Source: Erythrobacter sp. 3-20A1M (GTDB lineage: Bacteria > Pseudomonadota > Alphaproteobacteria > Sphingomonadales > Sphingomonadaceae). Taken from it: 64,000 nucleotides of DNA. Shown one piece after another: positions 9,365 through 16,863 of the stretch. The notes under the pieces are model-generated. The model worked only from the letters and a program-made list of their open reading frames with translations, had not been told where the DNA came from and ran no database searches. The position numbers and the translations under genes are program-made. The first letter of the stretch is position 1. Each line of letters starts with the position of its first letter. The stretch spans positions 1,860,001 through 1,924,000 of the forward strand of contig NZ_CP045200.1 in the NCBI RefSeq assembly GCF_018636735.1, given 5' to 3'.

Positions 9365-10111
9365 ATGGCAGGCCATTCCAAGTTCAAGAACATCATGCAC
9401 CGCAAGGGGGCGCAGGATAAGAAGCGCTCCAACCTGTTCTCCAAGCTCAGCCGCGAGATCACCGTCGCGGCGAAGATGGGGATGCCCGATCCCGACATGA
9501 ACCCGCGCCTGCGTTTGGCGGTGAATGCGGCAAAGGCGCAGTCCATGCCCAAGGACAACATCCAGCGCGCGATCGACAAGGCGAGCGCGGCGGACGGCGA
9601 CAATTACGAGGAGGTCCGCTACGAAGGCTACGGCCCCGGCGGCAGCGCGATCATCGTCGAGACCCTGACCGACAACCGCAACCGTACCGCCACATCCATT
9701 CGCACCGCTTTCAGCAAGCATGGCGGCAATCTCGGCACCGAGGGCAGCGTGGTCCACGGCTTCGAGCGGCTGGGCTACATCATGTACCCCGCCGATGCGG
9801 GCGGCGAGGACAAGGTGCTCGAAGCGGCGATGGAAGCAGGCGCGGAGGACATCACCAGCACCGATGATGGCCACGAGATCTGGACCGCGGCGGAGGATCT
9901 GCACCAGGTCGCCTCCGACCTGGAGAAATCGCTGGGCGAGGCGCAGGAGGTCAAGCTCGCGTGGAAGCCCAACCTCACCGTTGACATGGACGAACAGGGT
10001 GCCTCCACGCTGCTGAAGTTGATCGACGTGCTCGACGATGACGACGACGTGCAGACCGTATGGGGCAATTACGACATCTCCGACGATGTGATGGAGAAGG
10101 TGGAGGGGTAA
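9365..10111 (+). CDS. yebC: YebC/PmpR (TACO1) family protein
   Basis: A 248-residue member of the YebC family. Members were first called DNA-binding transcriptional regulators; newer work on relatives such as TACO1 supports a role in relieving ribosome stalling. The N-terminus [20 protein letters not shown] is the family signature, followed by [15 protein letters not shown], the glycine-rich [14 protein letters not shown], and [17 protein letters not shown]. It is the first gene of a yebC-DUF3147-ruvC run, which is the common alphaproteobacterial order. Confidence 0.95.
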   Translation: MAGHSKFKNIMHRKGAQDKKRSNLFSKLSREITVAAKMGMPDPDMNPRLRLAVNAAKAQSMPKDNIQRAIDKASAADGDNYEEVRYEGYGPGGSAIIVETLTDNRNRTATSIRTAFSKHGGNLGTEGSVVHGFERLGYIMYPADAGGEDKVLEAAMEAGAEDITSTDDGHEIWTAAEDLHQVASDLEKSLGEAQEVKLAWKPNLTVDMDEQGASTLLKLIDVLDDDDDVQTVWGNYDISDDVMEKVEG

Positions 10112-10461
10112 TGTGGAGCTTCATCGCCAAGGCGGCGCTCGCCGGGGTGATGATCGCAGCCATAGCGGAGATCGGTCGACGCCTGCCCGCGACCGCGGCG
10201 ATCGTCGCGTCGTTGCCGCTCGTGTCGGTGCTGGGGATGATCTTCCTGTGGCACGCACGACCCGATGCGGAAAATATGGCGATCCACGCGCAGGCGACCT
10301 TCTGGTACGTCCTGCCCAGTCTGCCGATGTTCCTGCTGATCCCGGTACTCCTTCGCTCGGGGACCAATTTCTGGATCGCGCTGCTGGCCGGATGCGCGCT
10401 GACCGTGGTGCTGTATCTGGGCATGAGCGCGATCGGACCGCGGCTCGGGCTGAAGCTCTGA
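10111..10461 (+). CDS. DUF3147 family membrane protein
   Basis: A small 116-residue inner-membrane protein. Four hydrophobic segments are visible (about residues 3-20, 26-44, 60-80 and 86-105), and the conserved RRLPATAAIVASLPLVSVL follows the first. Its start codon overlaps the yebC stop (TAATG), so it is likely translated by coupling. The function of the family is unknown. Its place between yebC and ruvC probably reflects cotranscription rather than a shared pathway. Confidence 0.8.
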   Translation: MWSFIAKAALAGVMIAAIAEIGRRLPATAAIVASLPLVSVLGMIFLWHARPDAENMAIHAQATFWYVLPSLPMFLLIPVLLRSGTNFWIALLAGCALTVVLYLGMSAIGPRLGLKL

Positions 10462-10474
10462 GCGCAGCTTCGCC

Positions 10475-10945
10475 ATGGTAATACTCGGCCTCGACCCATC
10501 GCTCAGCTGCACCGGTTGGGGCGTTATCCGCGCCGAGGGCAGCCGCATCGCGCATATCGCCAACGGCCAGATACCGACGCCGGCGAAAGCTCCGATGGCG
10601 CAGCGCCTCGCGGCGCTGCAAGCGGCGCTCGGCGCCGTGATCGCCGAGTACCGACCTGACCGTGCGGCGGCGGAGGAGGTGTTCGTCAACAAGAACCCGC
10701 AATCGACGCTGAAGCTGGCACAAGCGCGCGGCGCGGTGCTGGCCACATGCGGCACAGCGGGCTTGGAGGTCCGCGAACACGCCGCACGCCTCGTGAAGAA
10801 GGCGGTCGTCGGCACCGGCGGCGCCGACAAAACACAGGTGCAGGCGATGCTGAAGGTCCTGCTGCCCGGGGTGAAGGTAGCCGGCGCCGACGCCGCCGAC
10901 GCGCTCGCCGTCGCCATCGCGGATGCGCACCTGGCCCCCCGCTAG
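10475..10945 (+). CDS. ruvC: Crossover junction endodeoxyribonuclease RuvC
   Basis: Resolves Holliday junctions as a dimer working with RuvAB. The 156 residues show the RNase H-like fold with all acidic catalytic residues: Asp7 (ILGLDPSLSCTGWGV), Glu67/Glu68 (AAAEEVFVNKNPQSTLKL), and Asp139/Asp142 (VAGADAADALAVAIADAH). The basic LVKKAVVGTGGADKTQV segment before the last motif is also typical. No ruvA or ruvB follows in this window. The gene converges on the TMEM165-like gene with nine bases between them. Confidence 0.96.
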   Translation: MVILGLDPSLSCTGWGVIRAEGSRIAHIANGQIPTPAKAPMAQRLAALQAALGAVIAEYRPDRAAAEEVFVNKNPQSTLKLAQARGAVLATCGTAGLEVREHAARLVKKAVVGTGGADKTQVQAMLKVLLPGVKVAGADAADALAVAIADAHLAPR

Positions 10946-10954
10946 GCCCGCCGT

Positions 10955-11524
10955 TCAGCCCATCGCGGTATCAGCGATCACCCAGATGCCGACCGCCAGG
11001 AACAGCAGTGCGGCGATCGCGCGCACCCATTTGAGCGAGACGCGTTCCACGATGGAGTGACCCAGCAGCACCGCGGGCACGTTCGCCAGCATCATGCCCA
11101 GCGTCGTGCCGATCGTGACCAGTGTCACGCTGGCAAATTGCGCCCCCAGCGCGATGGTGGCGACCTGCGTCTTGTCGCCGATCTCGACCAGGAAGAACGC
11201 GACCAGCGTGGTCAGGAACGCGCCGTGGCGCGACGGCCTTGGTGCCTCGTCCTCGTCCAGCTTGTCGGGAACGAGCGTCCACGCCGCCATGGCGACGAAG
11301 CTGGCGCCCACGGCATAGCGGAACCACGCCCCTTCCAGCAGGCTCGCGATCGAATGGCCGAGGAAGGCGGCAATCGCGTGGTTGGCGAGCGTTGCGAACA
11401 GGATGCCGAGGATGATCGGCACGGGCTTGCGAAAACGGGTGGCGAGCACGATCGCCAGCAGCATCGTCTTGTCGCCGATCTCGGCGAGCGCGACCACCGC
11501 GGCGGATGTGAGGATGGGTTCCAT
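10955..11524 (-). CDS. TMEM165/GDT1 (UPF0016) family manganese/calcium transporter
   Basis: An inner-membrane cation exporter of 189 residues. Both copies of the hallmark motif are present, EIGDKTMLLAIVLATRF near residue 15 and EIGDKTQVATIALGAQF near residue 115, each within a set of about three transmembrane helices. Bacterial relatives export Mn(II). I chose the ATG at 11524 (MEPILTSAA) because the first helix starts there; upstream in-frame codons lie in the leader. The yybP-ykoY riboswitch just upstream supports manganese as the cargo and explains its regulation. Confidence 0.92.
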   Translation of the reverse strand: MEPILTSAAVVALAEIGDKTMLLAIVLATRFRKPVPIILGILFATLANHAIAAFLGHSIASLLEGAWFRYAVGASFVAMAAWTLVPDKLDEDEAPRPSRHGAFLTTLVAFFLVEIGDKTQVATIALGAQFASVTLVTIGTTLGMMLANVPAVLLGHSIVERVSLKWVRAIAALLFLAVGIWVIADTAMG

Positions 11525-11599
11525 GAACAGATCTCCGGGCCGGGCGAAACGAGACAGCAACGACATCGCACCTCCCGCCCGGCCGGGCGAAAGCGCGAT

Positions 11600-11717
11600 G
11601 TCATTGGTCTCGCCCGGGACGGTCCGACCGTCCCCGCCGCGCCATGACCTCTCGGCCAAGTATGTTGACGCGGGCGCACCGCCCGATGATCGGGTGGCGG
11701 GCTACTCCCCAGATGAC
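11600..11717 (-). promoter_or_regulatory. yybP-ykoY manganese riboswitch
   Basis: Read on the minus strand, the aptamer core elements occur in order: GGGGAGTAGCC, a hairpin (GCCCGCCACCCGATCATCGGGC), GTCAACATACTTGG, a second GC-rich hairpin (GGACGGTCGGACCGTCC), then GGGCGAGACC. P1 is closed by GTCAT at 11717-11713 pairing with ATGAC at 11604-11600. The gene behind it is a TMEM165/GDT1 transporter, a known partner of this Mn(II) sensor. The leader continues about 75 bases to the ATG at 11524, enough for an expression platform. Confidence 0.9.
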
Positions 11718-11841
11718 GGGGCGGCGCTAGCAGGCCAGGCTGCGTGGCGCAATGCGCCGCGCACCTGTCCTACGTCCCGCCGAGACGCTAGGGCGGGTTC
11801 ATGACCGCGCAACACCAATCCGCTAACCCGTCGGCCGATGC

Positions 11842-11862
11842 ACCGCCAACCGGCGGTTTTTT
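11842..11862 (+). terminator. Orphan intrinsic terminator
   Basis: ACCGCC-AACC-GGCGGT followed by TTTTT on the plus strand. No plus-strand gene lies upstream, since the transporter and its riboswitch are on the other strand. It may end an unannotated small RNA or belong to the leader of the gene at 11911. Confidence 0.5.
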
Positions 11863-11910
11863 CGCCCCCAGGACACTGTTCCATGTGTTCCATCCTGTAG
11901 GACTTCCCGC

Positions 11911-12255
11911 ATGATCACCCTTTACGGCATTCCCAACTGCGACACCGTGCGCAAGGCGCGCAAATGGCTCGACGCGAAGGGGCTCGCCTACAACTTCCAC
12001 GATTTTCGCAAGGACGGCGCGGACCGGTACAAGATCCATGCCTGGGTCGACGAGAAGGGGCTGGGCACCGTGCTCAACACCCGCGGGACGACCTATCGCC
12101 AGCTCAGCCCCGCGCAGAAGGCGGAGATCGACGGCGGCGGCGCGGCGGCGGTGATGGCCGCCAATCCGGCGATGATAAAGCGCCCTGTGGTCGAGCATTC
12201 TGGCGGTCTGCTGGTCGGCTTCTCCGAGAATCGGTGGGAGGCGGCGCTGTGCTGA
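11911..12255 (+). CDS. ArsC/Spx family protein (YffB-like)
   Basis: A thioredoxin-fold protein of 114 residues. It begins MITLYGIPNCDTVRKARKWL, with the single Cys and the Lys/Arg typical of the YffB branch of the ArsC family. FHDFRKDG and the cis-proline region MIKRPVVEHSGGLLVGF follow. YffB relatives bind glutathione but are not proven arsenate reductases, and no ars genes are nearby, so I do not name it arsC. The last seven bases overlap the GTG start of the glycerophosphodiesterase gene. Confidence 0.87.
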   Translation: MITLYGIPNCDTVRKARKWLDAKGLAYNFHDFRKDGADRYKIHAWVDEKGLGTVLNTRGTTYRQLSPAQKAEIDGGGAAAVMAANPAMIKRPVVEHSGGLLVGFSENRWEAALC

Positions 12256-13286
12256 AATGGCTGGCGGCGCTAGGCCTGCTCGCCACAGCGCACGTCGCGC
12301 AGGCTCAAGCGCAGGACCGGGCACCGATCGTCATCGCCCATCGCGGCGCCAGCGGGGAGCGGCCCGAGCACACGCTCGCATCCTACGAACGGGCGATCGA
12401 TCAGGGCGCGGACTATATCGAGCCCGACCTCGTGCCGACCAAGGACGGTGTGCTGGTCGCGCGGCACGAGAACGAGATTTCGGGCACCACCGACATTGCC
12501 GATCATCCCGAATTCGCGGATCGCCGCCGCGCGAAGACGGTCGATGGCGAGCTGGTCAATGGCTGGTTCGTGGAGGATTTCACGCTGGCCGAGCTGCAGA
12601 CGCTCCACGCGCGCGAGCGCCTGCCCGGTCTGCGCCCCGCCAATGCGCGGTTCGACGGGCTCTACCCCATTCCCACATTCGCCCAGATCGTGAAGCTGGT
12701 CCGCGCGAAGGAAGCGGAAACGGGGCGCAAGATCGGCCTCTATCCCGAACTCAAGCACCCGCAATTCCTGTTGCAGGATGCGGGTATCGACACAGTCGAC
12801 CTGCTGCTGCTGGCCCTGAAGAAGGAGGGGATCGAACCCGCCGACCCGATCTTCATCCAGTGCTTCGAGGTCGAACCGCTCAGGCGACTGGCGCAGCGCA
12901 GCGATTACCGGCTGGTCCAGCTCGCCTCGGCCGACGGCGGGCCGGCGGACATGCCGGGTACGACCTATGCCGAGATGCTGACCCCGGCGGGCCTTGCCGA
13001 CATCGCGAAATATGCGGATGGCATAGGTGCGGAAATCCGGGTGCTGCTCACAGACGACGGCAGCCCGACGCCCGTCGTCGCCGCTGCGCACGCGGCCGGG
13101 CTGAAGGTTCATGCCTGGACACTGCGGCCCGAGAACGCCTTCCTCCCGCCCGCGCTTCAACAGCCGGGGGGTGAAGCCGCGCCGGGCAATATGGCAGCGC
13201 TGCAAAAGCTGCTCATCGCGGCCGGCGTCGATGGCATCTTCACTGACGTACCGGGTCAGGCGATCGCGGCGCGGGCCGCGAAGTAG
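12249..13286 (+). CDS. glpQ: Periplasmic glycerophosphodiester phosphodiesterase
   Basis: Hydrolyses glycerophosphodiesters to glycerol-3-phosphate and an alcohol. A signal peptide (LKWLAALGLLATAHVAQAQA) indicates export. The catalytic IVIAHRGASGERPEHTLASY and the metal-binding DYIEPDLVPTKDGVLVARHE follow, and a TIM-barrel ending in KVHAWTLRPEN and DGIFTDVP completes the fold. At 345 residues it fits the GlpQ group rather than the shorter cytosolic UgpQ. I use the GTG at 12249, which overlaps the previous stop and puts the signal peptide at the N-terminus. It converges on ubiG with four bases between. Confidence 0.9.
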   Translation: MLKWLAALGLLATAHVAQAQAQDRAPIVIAHRGASGERPEHTLASYERAIDQGADYIEPDLVPTKDGVLVARHENEISGTTDIADHPEFADRRRAKTVDGELVNGWFVEDFTLAELQTLHARERLPGLRPANARFDGLYPIPTFAQIVKLVRAKEAETGRKIGLYPELKHPQFLLQDAGIDTVDLLLLALKKEGIEPADPIFIQCFEVEPLRRLAQRSDYRLVQLASADGGPADMPGTTYAEMLTPAGLADIAKYADGIGAEIRVLLTDDGSPTPVVAAAHAAGLKVHAWTLRPENAFLPPALQQPGGEAAPGNMAALQKLLIAAGVDGIFTDVPGQAIAARAAK

Positions 13287-13290
13287 CGTT

Positions 13291-14049
13291 TCAGGCGCGG
13301 CGCGCGGCGAGGATGTAGTTGACCGAGCTGTCGTCCGACAGGTGCAGCCCCTTGTCCGGACGCCAGGCGATGCCGCGGGTCTCGGTCACTTCCAGCCCCG
13401 CTGCGGTCAGCAGATCGGTCAGTTCCTCGGGCGTGACGAAGTCGTCCCAATGGTGGGTGCCGCGCGGGATCATGCCCGTCAGCTCCGCCCCCTCGACCAG
13501 CAGCAGCTTCGATTGCGGGGTGCGGTTCGGGGTGGAAAGGATCAGCAGCCCGTCGTCCGCCAGCGCCAGCCGCAGCGCCGCGATCAGCGCAGGCTTGGAC
13601 GCGACGTGCTCGATCACTTCCATGCAGGTGACGAGGTCGAATGTGCCGAGCTCGAGTTCGCCCAGTTCGCCCGCATGGTACGCGATGTCGAACCCGGCTT
13701 TCGCCGCGTGGTCGCGCGCCACCGCGATGTTCTCCGCCGCCGCGTCGACGCCCGTCACCTCCGCGCCTAGCCGTGCCAGCGGCTCGGCGAGGAGGCCGGC
13801 ACCGCAGCCCACATCGAGCGCGCGCTTGCCCGCCAGCGGGTGGAACCCGGCGACGTCCTTCGCCCAGTGCCGGTCGATCGCGGCGCGCACGAATTCCAGC
13901 CGCACCGGGTTGAGCCGGTGGAGCATGGCGGAGCTACCGCGCGGGTCCCACCAGTCCGCCGCCAGCCGACCGAAATGTTCAGCCTCGCTGGCGCGGATGG
14001 TTGCGCCGTCCGAAGATTTGCTATTCGCAGCAGATGTTGCATCGCCCAT
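13291..14049 (-). CDS. ubiG: Bifunctional ubiquinone biosynthesis O-methyltransferase UbiG
   Basis: Performs the two O-methylations of ubiquinone synthesis, with S-adenosylmethionine as donor. The 252-residue protein begins with the UbiG-specific AEHFGRLAADWWDPRGSSAM, then the SAM-binding LDVGCGAGLLAEPLARLG, ITCMEVIEHV-like (LVTCMEVIEHVAS) and ILSTPNRT. The ATG at 14049 was chosen because upstream in-frame codons run into the divergent lysC gene, while conserved sequence starts about 20 residues later. The start faces lysC across 58 bases. Confidence 0.95.
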   Translation of the reverse strand: MGDATSAANSKSSDGATIRASEAEHFGRLAADWWDPRGSSAMLHRLNPVRLEFVRAAIDRHWAKDVAGFHPLAGKRALDVGCGAGLLAEPLARLGAEVTGVDAAAENIAVARDHAAKAGFDIAYHAGELGELELGTFDLVTCMEVIEHVASKPALIAALRLALADDGLLILSTPNRTPQSKLLLVEGAELTGMIPRGTHHWDDFVTPEELTDLLTAAGLEVTETRGIAWRPDKGLHLSDDSSVNYILAARRA

Positions 14050-14107
14050 GCGCGCTTCGTAACAGCGCGGGCGCGCTCGCACCAGCGGAGAGGATGACGG
14101 AGGGACC

Positions 14108-15406
14108 GTGGCCCGCATCGTGATGAAATTCGGCGGCACCTCCATGGCGGGGACGGAGCGCATTCGCCGCGTGGCGCAGATCGTGCGCCGCCAGGCCGCG
14201 CCCCGGCCCGATGGTACGCGCGACGAGGTGGCGGTGGTCGTTTCCGCGATGGCGGGGGAGACCGATCGCCTCGTCAATTTCGCGCGGGAGGCCCACGCGC
14301 TGTACGACCCGGCGGAATACGACGTCGTCGTCGCCAGCGGAGAGCAGGTGACCGCCGGCCTCCTCGCCCTCACGCTCCAGTCCCTGGGGCTGGAGGCGCG
14401 CAGCTGGCTCGGCTGGCAGCTCCCCGTCCGCACCATCGAATCCCATGCCAAGGCGCGGGTCGAGGCGATCGACAATGCCGCCCTGCTCGACAGCATGGGC
14501 CGCGGCTCCATCGCCGTCATCCCCGGGTTTCAGGGCCTGTCGGGCGAGGGCCGCGTCACCACCATGGGCCGCGGGGGATCGGACACCAGCGCGGTCGCGA
14601 TCGCGGCGGCGGTGGGCGCGGACCGGTGCGACATCTACACCGACGTCGACGGCGTCTACACCACCGATCCGCGCATCGTCGCCCGCGCGCGCAAGCTGAA
14701 GGCGGTGACGTACGAGGAGATGCTGGAGCTTGCCAGCGTCGGCGCCAAGGTGCTGCAGACCCGCTCCGTCGGCCTCGCGATGAAGGAGGGGGTGCGCGTC
14801 CAGGTCCTCTCCAGCTTCGTGGGGGAAGACGCGGTCCCGGCCGACGACCTGCCCGGCACGATGATCGTGTCGGAAGCCGAAATGGAAGAACTCATCGAAG
14901 GAGGCGAAATGGAACGCCAGCTGGTCACCGGTATCGCGCACGACAAGAACGAGGCGAAGATCATCCTCACCCGCGTGCCGGACAAGCCGGGCGCGGTGGC
15001 CGAGATCTTCGAGCCGCTGGCGGGCGCGGGCATCAATGTCGACATGATCATCCAGAACGTGGGCCGCGACAAGGGGGAGACGGACGTCACCTTCACCGTG
15101 CCGCAGACCGATCTGCCGCGTGCGCAGGCGCTGCTGGAAGACCGGCGGCCCACCATCGGCTTCAACCGCATCATCACCGACAGCCACATCGCGAAGATCA
15201 GCGTGGTGGGCGTGGGGATGAAAAGCCACGCGGGCGTCGCCAGCACCATGTTCCGCGCCCTGTCCGAACGCGGCATCAACATCCAGGCGATCTCCACCAG
15301 CGAGATCAAGGTCAGCGTGATGATCGACGAGGACGAGACCGAGCTGGCCGTGCGCGTGCTCCACACCGCATACGGGCTGGACGCCGGGGCCGACGAGGCG
15401 GCGTAG
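14108..15406 (+). CDS. lysC: Aspartate kinase
   Basis: Phosphorylates aspartate, the first step towards lysine, threonine and methionine. At 432 residues it matches the monofunctional type. The kinase domain starts with IVMKFGGTSMAG and includes VVVSAMAGETDRL and TTMGRGGSDTSAVA. Two ACT regulatory domains follow (about residues 280-345 and 355-425), including PGAVAEIFEPLAGAGINVDM and GVASTMFRALSERGINIQAI, which sense lysine and threonine. It is divergent from ubiG. Confidence 0.96.
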   Translation: MARIVMKFGGTSMAGTERIRRVAQIVRRQAAPRPDGTRDEVAVVVSAMAGETDRLVNFAREAHALYDPAEYDVVVASGEQVTAGLLALTLQSLGLEARSWLGWQLPVRTIESHAKARVEAIDNAALLDSMGRGSIAVIPGFQGLSGEGRVTTMGRGGSDTSAVAIAAAVGADRCDIYTDVDGVYTTDPRIVARARKLKAVTYEEMLELASVGAKVLQTRSVGLAMKEGVRVQVLSSFVGEDAVPADDLPGTMIVSEAEMEELIEGGEMERQLVTGIAHDKNEAKIILTRVPDKPGAVAEIFEPLAGAGINVDMIIQNVGRDKGETDVTFTVPQTDLPRAQALLEDRRPTIGFNRIITDSHIAKISVVGVGMKSHAGVASTMFRALSERGINIQAISTSEIKVSVMIDEDETELAVRVLHTAYGLDAGADEAA

Positions 15407-15658
15407 GCCGACCCTGCAAGAAATTCGCCGTCAGGGTGACGAAGGTGACAGCGCGTCACTTTCGCCGCCGACGCATATCTGCCTGACATAGCGCGACAAT
15501 TCGCCGCACGCCCCCCCCCGGACGGACAGGTGGGCGGCGCGCGAACGCGCGCCTGTGCGAGGGCGCGTGCCTGCTAAAGCGCCGATCGCTCCATGCGCGC
15601 GGGAAGGGGGTGAGCCTGTCACCCCCTGCTGGTAGCGCGGGGTGGGCGAGTAGGAAAA

Positions 15659-15856
15659 TCAGTCGAGCGGCTGCTGCTGGCCTACCATCTGGTAGAACGC
15701 GCCGATGGCTTCGCCGATACGCTCGGCCTCGGCCTTGAGCGTCGGGTTGTCGTTCACGAAGGAATGCTCGGTAATCGAGCGATCCCACATATCGGACAGG
15801 AGAGAGGCGCGATCGAGCGCCTCGTGGGCGGAGAAGGGATCGACAGGCATCGGCAT
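15659..15856 (-). CDS. Small conserved-looking hypothetical protein
   Basis: A 65-residue acidic protein, MPMPVDPFSAHEALDRASLL onwards, predicted helical and ending VGQQQPLD. No known motif or membrane segment is present. It has a plausible ATG, GC-rich third positions like its core neighbours, and a preceding AAAGGATGCC that could be a ribosome-binding site. It lies at the border of the small restriction island. I do not recognise the family. Confidence 0.6.
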   Translation of the reverse strand: MPMPVDPFSAHEALDRASLLSDMWDRSITEHSFVNDNPTLKAEAERIGEAIGAFYQMVGQQQPLD

Positions 15857-15936
15857 CCTTTCGCGTTCAGGTGTCTAGCGGCGAGTTTTATGTCGCGTAC
15901 ACCGCGATCGGTTTGGACTCTATCGAAGCCGCCGCA

Positions 15937-16857
15937 TCATTTAACAAGATCTGCAACTGTTTCAGCTGCGTCGAAGTTGCCCTTAGTACAATAACGTGGT
16001 CCCTGCATCGCGCCAGACACAGCATTGGCAAAAGGAATTGGATTATCGAGCTTCTTTGCCGGTCCTTTAAATACGACCTTGTATTTCCCTTCGTCTCCAT
16101 ACGGTTCGAAGCGTTCGATCTCGGCGATGTGAGTCACTGCGGCAACTGGGCTGACCTGATAGGCGGCGATCCATTTTAGGTTCGGCAAATGCTTGGCGGC
16201 GATGCGGATCGCCCACCACGCATTGCTGCTTATAAAGGCAGATTGGAAGCCTTCCGGCTTGGCTGGAACAACGATCACGTCCGGGATGGTCGGCGCTACC
16301 TCGACCTTCTCAATAATTTCGTTGTGAGAGGGCACCATCGTCTTGCCCATTTCAAAAATGTGGACGCCCATCACAGGCATCAGCCGCAAAATCTCATTTA
16401 GGAATGCTCGTGTGTCGGCTTTTTCGCTTTCGCTGAGCATAGGTTCGGTATGAGTGAGTCCATTTTCGAGTTTGCTCCGGTCGGCTTCCTTCGCCTGCTT
16501 CATCAATGACCATTCGAGCCACAGGATGTGAGCGCGGTTAAGGCCATGGTTCGCGGAAAGGAAGAACATCGCGCGCTCCCAGAATTCCTTCTGGGCATCA
16601 TGCTGGTCCAGTCGATTCCTAATGTCCTCTGCCTGTCCGATATAAACCACAGGATATTCGTTGCCCAGTTCATCCTCTTCGCGCCCGAGCAGAATATAAA
16701 CACCGGGTGCCCCGAGTTCGGCCCGCTTACGCACATTCGGCCAGTCTTCGCGGGGGACGTAATACGCTCGTCCCGTCCAGTTCATGCGGTCAATAATCCG
16801 GGTGCCTTCCGGGTCACCGGATGGAATGAAAACGCGTAAGGTGAATGGTTCACTCAT
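15937..16857 (-). CDS. GIY-YIG nuclease family protein
   Basis: A protein of 306 residues with an N-terminal GIY-YIG nuclease domain. GVYILLGREEDELGNEYPVV then YIGQAEDIRNRLDQH give the two signature tyrosines and the catalytic arginine; HILWLEWSLMKQA supplies the likely glutamate. The C-terminal 100 residues (WIAAYQVSPVAAVTHIAEIE, then GKYKVVFKG and AMQGPRY) form a separate module that I cannot name with certainty. Its style recalls small nucleic-acid-reading modules. I prefer the ATG at 16857; a TTG two codons earlier directly follows the methyltransferase stop. Composition is less GC-rich than the flanks. Confidence 0.82.
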   Translation of the reverse strand: MSEPFTLRVFIPSGDPEGTRIIDRMNWTGRAYYVPREDWPNVRKRAELGAPGVYILLGREEDELGNEYPVVYIGQAEDIRNRLDQHDAQKEFWERAMFFLSANHGLNRAHILWLEWSLMKQAKEADRSKLENGLTHTEPMLSESEKADTRAFLNEILRLMPVMGVHIFEMGKTMVPSHNEIIEKVEVAPTIPDVIVVPAKPEGFQSAFISSNAWWAIRIAAKHLPNLKWIAAYQVSPVAAVTHIAEIERFEPYGDEGKYKVVFKGPAKKLDNPIPFANAVSGAMQGPRYCTKGNFDAAETVADLVK

Positions 16858-16863
16858 AGCCAA

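Noticed and set aside
15505-15525. A run of nine C at about 15511-15519
   Set aside because: A homopolymer in intergenic DNA with no gene frame depending on it; no function can be argued from it.
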